The notes under the pieces were generated by a model. The model was not told the origin of the DNA. It saw nothing but the letters and a program-made list of their open reading frames with translations, and made no database searches. A DNA stretch of 33,290 bases. Origin: Arcanobacterium sp. S3PF19. Lineage in GTDB: Bacteria > Actinomycetota > Actinomycetes > Actinomycetales > Actinomycetaceae. Of this stretch, positions 17,266-23,856 are shown piece after piece. The position numbers and the translations under genes were made by a program. The stretch lies in contig NZ_JRMX01000001.1 of the NCBI RefSeq assembly GCF_000758825.1, forward strand, positions 1-33,290. Reading direction: 5' to 3'. Position 1 is the first letter of the stretch, and each line of letters begins with the position of its first letter.

Positions 17266-18291
17266 TTACCTGTGTGACTGTAAAATCTCCGTGAGGTACT
17301 GGGAAATCGCCAGTACGCCGGACATCGCCGCCGGATAGTTCATCCGTGTCGGGCCGATCACGCCCACGCGTGCCACTTCCCCGTCTGCGCCGTTGCTGTA
17401 TCCGGCAGTAACGAGGGAGGTCTCACTCAGCTCCGTGCTCGAATTTTCGCTCCCGATCCGCACGCTGACCCCCTTTTCCCTGAATGCCATCAGCTTCAGC
17501 AGCACAATCTGTTCCTCCAGCGCATCCAAAACCGGGGAAATCGAAGCGGAAAAGTCAACATCGTAGCGGCTCAGATTGCCCGTACCGGAAACGACCACCC
17601 GTTCCTCGCTTTCCGCCTCCAGCACCTCGACGATGGTATCGGTAAACTCTCCCGCCGCCGCGCGCAGTCTAAATTCCAGTTTCTCCGCCACAAGATCCCG
17701 GCGGGCGCGCAGCCGGCTGATCGGAACACCCGTCAGGCAGCTATTCAGTGCCGCGGATATTAAATGCAGGTCATCTTCGCCGATCTCATCGGCAGACTTT
17801 ACCGTGCGCTGTTCGACGCGGCCCGTATTTGTGATCAGCACAAGCATAAACAGCCGCGGACGAAGCGCAACGAGCTCAATATGCCGCAGATTGCTCTGCC
17901 TCAGCGAAGGATACTGCAGTACAGCAACCTGATTCGTCAGGTGGGAAAGGAGACGCGCGGCACGGGCAATCACATCGTCCAGATCCACGGCTTCCATCAG
18001 CGTCTTTTGAAATGCGGCACGTTCGGGCGCAGAGAGCGGTTTGATTTCGTCCAAAGAATCGACAAAGGCACGGTATCCCGCATCCGTGGGAATTCTGCCC
18101 GCCGAAGTGTGCGGCTGCACGAGCAGTCCCGCTTCTTCCAGTATCGCCATATCGTTGCGCACAGTGGCCGGCGAAACGCCGAGATGGTGCCGCTCCGTCA
18201 CCGCTTTTGATCCCACCGGCTCGCGCGTGGAAACATAATCTTCCACAATTGCGCACAGCACCGCCAGCCTGCGATCCTGCGTATGAGACAC
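17266..18291 (-). CDS. hrcA: Heat-inducible transcription repressor HrcA
   Basis: Repressor that binds CIRCE operators upstream of groE, dnaK and its own gene; activity depends on GroEL. The 341 residues include the N-terminal winged helix (QDRRLAVLCAIVEDYVSTREPVGSKAV, then LGVSPATVRNDMAILEEAGLL), a GAF-like dimerisation domain in the middle and the C-terminal segment VGVIGPTRMNYPAAMSGVLAIS. A good CIRCE element lies 44 bases upstream of the start, so it is autoregulated. It heads the hrcA-to-uppS operon, placing rRNA modification, GTPase and wall-lipid genes under a heat-shock promoter, at least partly. Confidence 0.97.
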   Translation of the reverse strand: MSHTQDRRLAVLCAIVEDYVSTREPVGSKAVTERHHLGVSPATVRNDMAILEEAGLLVQPHTSAGRIPTDAGYRAFVDSLDEIKPLSAPERAAFQKTLMEAVDLDDVIARAARLLSHLTNQVAVLQYPSLRQSNLRHIELVALRPRLFMLVLITNTGRVEQRTVKSADEIGEDDLHLISAALNSCLTGVPISRLRARRDLVAEKLEFRLRAAAGEFTDTIVEVLEAESEERVVVSGTGNLSRYDVDFSASISPVLDALEEQIVLLKLMAFREKGVSVRIGSENSSTELSETSLVTAGYSNGADGEVARVGVIGPTRMNYPAAMSGVLAISQYLTEILQSHR

Positions 18292-18334
18292 TGTCTCTCC
18301 TTTCCTCCGGCCGGGTCCGCGTGCGGAATGCGGA

Positions 18335-18366
18335 TTTGCACTCTGCGCCTTCGAGTGCCAATTCTA
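18335..18366 (-). promoter_or_regulatory. CIRCE operator and -10 box of hrcA
   Basis: On the minus strand TTGGCACTC (18361-18353), nine bases, then GAGTGCAAA (18343-18335) matches CIRCE (TTAGCACTC-N9-GAGTGCTAA) at 8 of 9 positions in each arm. A TAGAAT -10-like box (18361-18366) touches the upstream arm, so HrcA bound here would cover the start of transcription. No good -35 box is visible. Confidence 0.9.
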
Positions 18367-18440
18367 CGCTCTTTCGGCACCGAATCCACTTCGGGACCAC
18401 GTTTCGGCACGCTTTTTGCTCTGAGCGTGAAATAAACCGC

Positions 18441-19091
18441 CTACTGCCCGTTTCGCAGTTCTTTGGGAATCGCGGGCAGCGCCGCCACGGCGGCTTCTTC
18501 CGCACGCAGCAGCAGAGCGTCGTAATCTTTGCCAAACACCTGCCCGGGAATGATAAGCGTCAGGTGTTCGCCGACCGTGTGCACACCGCTTACCCCGCGC
18601 AAAGTGCCCAGCCACTGCCCGAATCGGCCGCCGAGCAGCTTTTCCCCAACAGACAGCGCGCCTGCCGCCGGTTTCCATTTGCCTTCGGTATCCGATACGG
18701 GAACGAACAGCATTTCCGGAAGCTCCGCTTCGCTTCCGTCCCCTGCCTGGGGTATGGCCAGCGTGAAAATCAGATATGCCGTTTCGCCGACGTCTGTCAG
18801 TGCCGATCTCCATTCGGGGATATCTTTTTTCCGGACGCATTCGCGCGCCGAAAGATTTTTTCCGGGAAACAGGCAGCCCACAAAAACGCCTTTTCCGAAA
18901 AGATACCGGTTCAGATCCGGCTGTTCCCTGCGGTAGACGAAGCCCCTTGCGCGCAGTTTTCCGACGGTGCCCGTGTGCGCGTCCCATGCACCTTTCGCGT
19001 TCTTCGTCAGCATTCCGCGCAGAATCTCGAAAAAAAGCACCAGAACGAGAAGTCCGGCGATTCCTCCCACGATCAGATCACGCAGCTCCAT
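18441..19091 (-). CDS. Unknown membrane-anchored protein
   Basis: A 216-residue protein that I do not recognise. One N-terminal membrane segment (about residues 5-25, LIVGGIAGLLVLVLFFEIL) is followed by a soluble domain with no catalytic motif that I can name; GKGVFVGCLFPGK and VGEHLTLIIPGQVFGKDYDALL are its most structured-looking parts. Two cysteines are present (in GCLF and RECV). I chose the ATG at 19091, with GGGAGGGG five bases upstream; it overlaps the hemW stop by one base. It is the last gene of the lepA-trmB-hemW unit, so it is co-translated with a radical-SAM haem chaperone. A haem or envelope link is only speculative. Confidence 0.65.
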   Translation of the reverse strand: MELRDLIVGGIAGLLVLVLFFEILRGMLTKNAKGAWDAHTGTVGKLRARGFVYRREQPDLNRYLFGKGVFVGCLFPGKNLSARECVRKKDIPEWRSALTDVGETAYLIFTLAIPQAGDGSEAELPEMLFVPVSDTEGKWKPAAGALSVGEKLLGGRFGQWLGTLRGVSGVHTVGEHLTLIIPGQVFGKDYDALLLRAEEAAVAALPAIPKELRNGQ

Positions 19092-20299
19092 CAGATCCCC
19101 TCCCACAGCCGGCGGATCACGGAGTCGGCAAGCAGCCGCCCTGTTTCCGTTAAGACAATTCTTTTATTCAACGATAACGGCCGGCGCTCAATTAAACCAT
19201 CTGCACACAGCTGCCCGATAACCTGTGCGGGCACATGGGACGGGACGGGAATTCCCCGGGCAAGCCTGATCCCCAGCATGATCTGTTCCTCCAGGCGTTC
19301 GCGCCGGTTCAGCGTTTCGCTCCCCGCACAGACGGTTCTGCCTTCCCGCAGCCGCCGGGCATATGCCAGAGGATGTTTTACATTCCAAAAACGGGTCCCG
19401 TTGATATGCGAATGTGCCCCGGGGCCGTATCCCCACCAATTGCGGTTCTGCCAATAGCACAGATTATGCCGGCATTCCCTGCCCGGTAGCGCCCAGTTCG
19501 AGATTTCATACCAGCCGTATCCCGCCCGGGAAAGGAGTTCGTCCGCCAGAAGATATTTATCCGCCAGTTCTCCGTCTTCGGGGGCACTGATCTGCCCGCG
19601 CGCCAGACGCGCCCCCATTTTTGTGCCGCGCTCAATCGTCAGCGCATAGCAGGAGATATGCCCGGGAGACAGTTCCAGCGCGGCGCGCACCGATTCTTCC
19701 CACTGTTTTTCCGTTTCCCCGGGGGCACCGTAAATCAGATCCACCGAATATTCCAGCCCCAATTCACGCGCCCACTGCGCAGCCAGCGCAACCTGCCCCG
19801 GAGTGTGCCGCCGCTCCAAAACGCTCAGTACGTCTTCTACGGCGGACTGCATTCCGAAAGATATTCTGGTAAATCCGTTTTCCGCCAGTTTTTCCAGCTT
19901 TTCGCGCGTGACGCTCTCCGGGTTCGCCTCCGTGGTAATTTCCGCACCGGGAGCAAATCCGAACACCGTTTCCAGCCTGTGCAAAACCTCCGCCAGGCAG
20001 TCCGCCGCAAGCAGAGTGGGCGTTCCCCCGCCAAAAAATACCGACCGCAGTTTTCCGGGCGCGCAGGCGGCGGAAAGAACCCGCGCGGAAAGTTCGATCT
20101 CCAGATTCAGGCTCTGCGAATAATCTTCCAAAGACGCACCGGGGCCGAAATTGGGATTCGTGTAGGTATTAAAATCACAGTATCCGCAGCGTGCCCTGCA
20201 GAAGGGAATATGCACATAGGCACTGAACCCCGCGGAAACGTCCGGATCGGGGAGCCGGGTGCCGCCGGGCGGCAGTATTCCGGCAGACAGTTCACCCAT
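19091..20299 (-). CDS. hemW: Radical SAM haem chaperone HemW
   Basis: Radical SAM protein of the HemN/HemW type. The 402 residues have the iron-sulphur cluster signature PFCRARCGYCDF with C34, C38 and C41, the SAM-binding GGGTPTLL segment, the ITTEANPESVT strand and the RHNLCYWQNRNWWGYGPGAHS region typical of HemW. Many are annotated as oxygen-independent coproporphyrinogen III oxidase, but this subgroup binds and delivers haem. I chose the ATG at 20299, which overlaps trmB by 8 bases and has AGGGG upstream; the open frame to 20485 is a trmB shadow. It lies between trmB and the unknown membrane protein. Confidence 0.92.
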   Translation of the reverse strand: MGELSAGILPPGGTRLPDPDVSAGFSAYVHIPFCRARCGYCDFNTYTNPNFGPGASLEDYSQSLNLEIELSARVLSAACAPGKLRSVFFGGGTPTLLAADCLAEVLHRLETVFGFAPGAEITTEANPESVTREKLEKLAENGFTRISFGMQSAVEDVLSVLERRHTPGQVALAAQWARELGLEYSVDLIYGAPGETEKQWEESVRAALELSPGHISCYALTIERGTKMGARLARGQISAPEDGELADKYLLADELLSRAGYGWYEISNWALPGRECRHNLCYWQNRNWWGYGPGAHSHINGTRFWNVKHPLAYARRLREGRTVCAGSETLNRRERLEEQIMLGIRLARGIPVPSHVPAQVIGQLCADGLIERRPLSLNKRIVLTETGRLLADSVIRRLWEGI

Positions 20300-21200
20300 G
20301 CTCCCGCAATCCCCTGCGCGAGCTGGGCGGACGTTCTCCGCCGCGGTTTGCGGGCACGCACACGCCCTGTTTTTCCGCTGCGCTCCATGGATCTTCGGGA
20401 ACCGGTGCCGCATCCGCGGGCAGCGTGTTGCGCACCGCCGTGAGATCGTGAACGGTCCGTCCCGCTTCCCTGCCCCGGGATTCAAACCGCGTCAGCGTCC
20501 GGTGCGCAAAACGCGGGGCAAAGCCTCCCCGGTACAGACCCTCATCGGCCGGATCGCCGTTTCGGCCGGCATACGGATTGGAAAACCATGGAGACTGGGC
20601 GATCACGTCACGCATTTGCCAGGCATAATTGTCCCAGTCGGTAGCCAGACGCCAAACACCGCCGGCAGGAAGCACCCGGGCAACCGTGTGGGCGAAACGC
20701 GGAGAAACGATTCTGCGTTTACGGTGGCGCTTTTTCCGCCACGGATCGGGGAAAAACGTCCACACTTCACAAAGACCGGCAGTGTTTTCGCCCTGTGCGC
20801 ACGCACCGCCGGATTCCGCAAACAGCACGGGCAGTGCCTGCGCGGCATCCAGGGGCACAATGCGCACGTTTTTCACTCCCGCGCGGACCGCCGCCCGCAC
20901 ACAGCGCGCCACACCCGGATCCCAGGCCTCGAAAGCCAGAAAATCCCGTTCGGGGAAAAGCTGAGCCGCGTGTATCAGCTGCTCGCCGGACCCGGGACCG
21001 ATTTCCGCAACTATCGGCGCACTGCGTCCGAATATTTTTGTAAAATCAGGGCGAAAACCGGGATCCACCGTTGCGGTTCCCTCACCCCGGGGAAACTGCG
21101 GCACGTAAAAACCGCCGAATTCTTCCATTGTCTGCGCGTGTCTCGCCCCCAGGCGTCTGCCGCGCAGGGAAAACGAAGTGATCCGTCCGTATTCCGGCAT
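20292..21200 (-). CDS. trmB: tRNA (guanine-N7-)-methyltransferase
   Basis: SAM-dependent enzyme forming m7G46 in the tRNA variable loop. The 302 residues contain the SAM motif EIGPGSGE (66-73), the VEVWTFFPDPWRKKRH-type signature (FPDPW at 150-154, with the first residues here CEVWTF) and the C-terminal DWDNYAWQM and TRFESRG motifs. It is longer than the usual 220-260 residues because of an N-terminal extension of about 50 residues and a C-terminal tail. I chose the ATG at 21200, which overlaps the lepA stop (TAATG); the frame extends upstream only as a lepA shadow. Confidence 0.93.
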   Translation of the reverse strand: MPEYGRITSFSLRGRRLGARHAQTMEEFGGFYVPQFPRGEGTATVDPGFRPDFTKIFGRSAPIVAEIGPGSGEQLIHAAQLFPERDFLAFEAWDPGVARCVRAAVRAGVKNVRIVPLDAAQALPVLFAESGGACAQGENTAGLCEVWTFFPDPWRKKRHRKRRIVSPRFAHTVARVLPAGGVWRLATDWDNYAWQMRDVIAQSPWFSNPYAGRNGDPADEGLYRGGFAPRFAHRTLTRFESRGREAGRTVHDLTAVRNTLPADAAPVPEDPWSAAEKQGVCVPANRGGERPPSSRRGLREHG

Positions 21201-23059
21201 TATTTCTTTTTTCCTTCCGGCAGCTCGGAACTGAGCGCGGCCACAAATGCCTCCTGGGGAACCTCCACCCTGCCGATGGCCTTCATCCGCTTCTTGCCCT
21301 CTTTCTGTTTTTCCAGCAGCTTGCGTTTGCGCGAAACGTCTCCGCCGTAGCATTTGGCAAGCACGTCTTTGCGCAGTGCCTTAATGGTTTCCCGGGCAAT
21401 AATGCGCGTACCCACCGCCGCCTGCACGGGAATTTCAAAATTCTGCCGCGGAATCAGGGCTTTCAGTTTTGCCGTCATCTCCACACCGTAGGAATATGCG
21501 CTGTCTTTGTGCACGATCGCCGAAAACGCGTCCACCGTTTCGTGATTCAGCAGGATATTGACTTTCACCAAATCCGCCGCCTGCCGGCCCTCTTCCTTGT
21601 AGTCGAGAGAGGCGTAGCCTTTGGTCCGCGATTTGAGCTGATCGAAGAAATCGGTCACAATCTCCGCCAACGGCAGCGAATAGCGCAGTTCCACACGGTC
21701 GGTAGACAGATAGTCCATGTTTTTCATCGTTCCGCGGCGCTGCATGCACAGTTCCATCACCGTGCCCACGTAATCCTTTGGCGTTAAAATGGTGGCATCC
21801 ACCAGCGGCTCATAGATCTCTTTTACTTTTCCTTCCGGGAATTCCGAGGGATTGGCCACTTTCACGTGTTCTCCGCTTTCCGTGACCACCTCATAGTTCA
21901 CCGACGGCGATGTGGCAATGAGATCCAGATCAAATTCCCGTGCCAGACGCTCGGTAACGATTTCCAGATGCAGCAGTCCCAGAAATCCGCAGCGGAAGCC
22001 GAAACCCAGCGCAACGGAAGTTTCCGGCTCGTAGCTTAACGCGGCGTCGTTCAGCTTCAGTTTGTCCAGTGCGTCGCGCAGAGCCGGATAATCGGAGCCG
22101 TCGATCGGATACAGCCCCGAAAACACCATCGGCTGCGGGTCTTTATATCCGGAAAGAGGTGTTTCGGCAGGATTGCGCAAATCGGTAACGGTGTCTCCCA
22201 CGCGCGACTGCCGCACGTCTTTCACTCCGGTAATCAGATACCCCACTTCGCCTACCCCAAGTCCCCGGGAGGGAACCGGCTCGGGGGAAATGACGCCGAT
22301 TTCCAGCAGCTCGTGACTTTCTTTTGTGGACATCATGTGCACGCGCTGCCTGGGAAGGAGTTTTCCGTCCACCACACGCACATACGTGACCACCCCGCGG
22401 TAGGTGTCGTACACGGAATCAAAAATCATCGCCCGCGTTTTCGCATTCGCATCCCCCACCGGGGCAGGCACCTGCGCCACGATTTCGTCGAGCAGCAGAT
22501 TCACTCCCGCGCCCGTTTTCCCGGAAACGCGGATTACGCTTTCTTCCTCACAGCCGATCAGCGCCGCGAGTTCCCGCGCGTATTTGTCCGGGTCCGCCGA
22601 AGGAAGATCGATTTTGTTCAGCACGGGAATAATTGCCAGATCGTTTTCCAGTGCCAGATAAAGATTTGCCAGAGTCTGCGCCTCAATCCCCTGCGCCGCG
22701 TCCACGAGCAGCACCGCTCCTTCACAGGCTGCCAGGGAGCGCGAAACCTCGTAGGTGAAGTCCACGTGTCCGGGCGTGTCGATCATATTCAGCACATAGG
22801 GTTGGCCGCCGCACGTCCAGGGCATCCGCACCGCCTGCGATTTGATCGTGATTCCGCGTTCGCGTTCGATATCCATCCGGTCCAGATACTGCGCTCTCAT
22901 ATCGCGCTCGCTGAGCACTCCGGTGAGCTGCAGCATACGGTCCGCCAGCGTGGATTTGCCGTGGTCGATATGGGCAATTATGCAAAAGTTGCGGATATGC
23001 CGCGGATCCGTGGACGCGGGGGCGATCTGTTTCAGTTCTTCTGCGCTTGTTTTCGGCAC
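21200..23059 (-). CDS. lepA: Elongation factor 4 (LepA)
   Basis: Translational GTPase that back-translocates or remodels ribosomes and aids 30S biogenesis. The 619 residues contain the P-loop AHIDHGKST (29-37), DTPGH (94-98), NKID (148-151), domain II, EF-G-like domains, and the LepA-specific C-terminal domain ending in [21 protein letters not shown] chose the GTG at 23059 because AGAGGAG stands four bases upstream and the length then fits the family; the longer frame to 23236 would add an unlikely 59 residues. It heads lepA-trmB-hemW and is divergent from rpsT. Confidence 0.96.
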   Translation of the reverse strand: MPKTSAEELKQIAPASTDPRHIRNFCIIAHIDHGKSTLADRMLQLTGVLSERDMRAQYLDRMDIERERGITIKSQAVRMPWTCGGQPYVLNMIDTPGHVDFTYEVSRSLAACEGAVLLVDAAQGIEAQTLANLYLALENDLAIIPVLNKIDLPSADPDKYARELAALIGCEEESVIRVSGKTGAGVNLLLDEIVAQVPAPVGDANAKTRAMIFDSVYDTYRGVVTYVRVVDGKLLPRQRVHMMSTKESHELLEIGVISPEPVPSRGLGVGEVGYLITGVKDVRQSRVGDTVTDLRNPAETPLSGYKDPQPMVFSGLYPIDGSDYPALRDALDKLKLNDAALSYEPETSVALGFGFRCGFLGLLHLEIVTERLAREFDLDLIATSPSVNYEVVTESGEHVKVANPSEFPEGKVKEIYEPLVDATILTPKDYVGTVMELCMQRRGTMKNMDYLSTDRVELRYSLPLAEIVTDFFDQLKSRTKGYASLDYKEEGRQAADLVKVNILLNHETVDAFSAIVHKDSAYSYGVEMTAKLKALIPRQNFEIPVQAAVGTRIIARETIKALRKDVLAKCYGGDVSRKRKLLEKQKEGKKRMKAIGRVEVPQEAFVAALSSELPEGKKK

Positions 23060-23117
23060 GTGGCTCCTCTTCTCATTGTCTTCTTCAAGCCTATCAGCGC
23101 AGAGCGGAAAAGACGCA

Positions 23118-23146
23118 TTGGGAAACTGAGAAATTGCCGATACTAT
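23118..23146 (+). promoter_or_regulatory. Upstream rpsT promoter candidate
   Basis: TTGGGA (23118-23123) and TACTAT (23141-23146) are 17 bases apart, pointing at rpsT. It would give a leader of about 210 bases. It is weaker than the candidate 67 bases further downstream. Confidence 0.4.
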
Positions 23147-23189
23147 TGCGGTGTGCGCATTGCCTTCATCTGTGCGCCGCGGCGTTTTC

Positions 23190-23218
23190 TTGGCAAAGAT
23201 ACAAAATACCGGTAAAAT
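23190..23218 (+). promoter_or_regulatory. Main rpsT promoter candidate
   Basis: TTGGCA (23190-23195) and TAAAAT (23213-23218) have an ideal 17-base spacer. Transcription starting near 23225 would leave a leader of about 135 bases before the TTG start of rpsT, long enough to hold an S20-responsive control element, though none can be named from sequence. Confidence 0.6.
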
Positions 23219-23360
23219 TTCCGTTGGACTGCGCACCGGTCGGGTGCCGGTCCCGCCTTATTCCACAACCACGGGTGTCCCCACGCCTGGCAGTCCGGAT
23301 GAGGCAACCTCTCACCGACCGTATCCGTCTCGCGCAAGCGAAACACAGAAAGAGTTAAAA

Positions 23361-23633
23361 TTGGCAAACATTAAGTCCCAGAAGAAGCGGATTAAGACGA
23401 ACGAGAAGCGCCGTATGCGGAACAAGGCTGTGAAGTCTGAATTAAAGACTCTCGTGCGTAAAACACGCGAAGCGATTGCTGCCAAGGATGCCGAAACAGC
23501 CGAAACCGAACTGCGCGTGGCCGCGCGTAAATTGGACAAGGCCGTTTCCAAGGGTGTGATTCACCGCAACCAGGCCGCAAACCGCAAGTCGAAGCTGGCC
23601 CGGCAGATTGCCGCGCTGGCCCGGGAAGCGTAA
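23361..23633 (+). CDS. rpsT: 30S ribosomal protein S20 (TTG start)
   Basis: Primary 16S rRNA-binding protein of the small subunit. The 90 residues start [23 protein letters not shown] after the initiator and end in [22 protein letters not shown], the family's usual pattern of basic helices. The family N-terminus (MANIKSQ) coincides with a TTG codon at 23361 and there is no ATG or GTG at that position; an AGAAAGAG stretch ends about six bases upstream. S20 synthesis is limited by weak starts in other bacteria as well. It is the first rightward gene of the window and has its own promoter and terminator. Confidence 0.96.
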   Translation: MANIKSQKKRIKTNEKRRMRNKAVKSELKTLVRKTREAIAAKDAETAETELRVAARKLDKAVSKGVIHRNQAANRKSKLARQIAALAREA

Positions 23634-23665
23634 GCCGGCTCACCGGCGTAACGCCGGGATTTTTA

Positions 23666-23706
23666 CTGTGGGCAGGAGAATGTCTCTCCTGCCCACAGTT
23701 TTGTTT
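23666..23706 (+). terminator. Rho-independent terminator of rpsT
   Basis: A perfect 14-base-pair stem (23666-23679 with 23685-23698) with a 5-base loop is followed immediately by TTTTGTTT (23699-23706). It lies 33 bases past the rpsT stop and cleanly insulates the surface-protein gene downstream. Confidence 0.92.
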
Positions 23707-23730
23707 CCCGTTCTGCCGCCGTTTCACCCT

Positions 23731-23751
23731 GTGTTTTATGACCTAAAACAC
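23731..23751. promoter_or_regulatory. Perfect inverted repeat upstream of the surface-protein gene
   Basis: GTGTTTTA (23731-23738) and TAAAACAC (23744-23751) are perfect complements around five bases. The repeat lies 10 bases before a TATATT box (23762-23767) that could be a -10 element, so it would overlap the -35 region. The shape fits a dimeric repressor or activator site; the factor is unknown. Confidence 0.4.
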
Positions 23752-23812
23752 TCCAAAAAATTATATTTTTCAAAGATTTGTCAGATAAACTTAACTGAAA
23801 TGTCCGCTAGCC

Positions 23813-23829
23813 ACGGGATTTTATCCCGT
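23813..23829 (+). promoter_or_regulatory. Leader hairpin before the surface-protein ribosome site
   Basis: ACGGGAT (23813-23819) and ATCCCGT (23823-23829) are perfect complements with a TTT loop. The hairpin ends 11 bases before the AGGAG site (23841-23845) and lies in the presumed 5' untranslated region. It may be a stabilising mRNA hairpin or an operator. Confidence 0.4.
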
Positions 23830-23856
23830 TTCATCTATTGAGGAGACTAACGAATC

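Larger units (their letters stand above)
23060..23360. other. Divergent lepA/rpsT intergenic region
   Basis: About 300 bases with no convincing gene of their own. Rightward promoters for rpsT are visible (see separate entries). I could not find a matching -35/-10 pair for lepA on the minus strand. A rightward open frame runs through the region in phase with rpsT but its composition is Pro/Thr/Ser-rich and it lacks a ribosome site, so it is not counted as coding. Confidence 0.5.

Noticed and set aside
18408-18429. Terminator between the hemW-linked gene and hrcA
   Set aside because: CACGCT/AGCGTG arms pair for six bases only, and no T run follows on the minus strand.
23151-23360. N-terminal extension of S20 by 70 codons
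   Set aside because: The extension has low-complexity Pro/Thr/Ser content, covers the promoters and has no ribosome site, while S20 has its normal N-terminus at TTG 23361.
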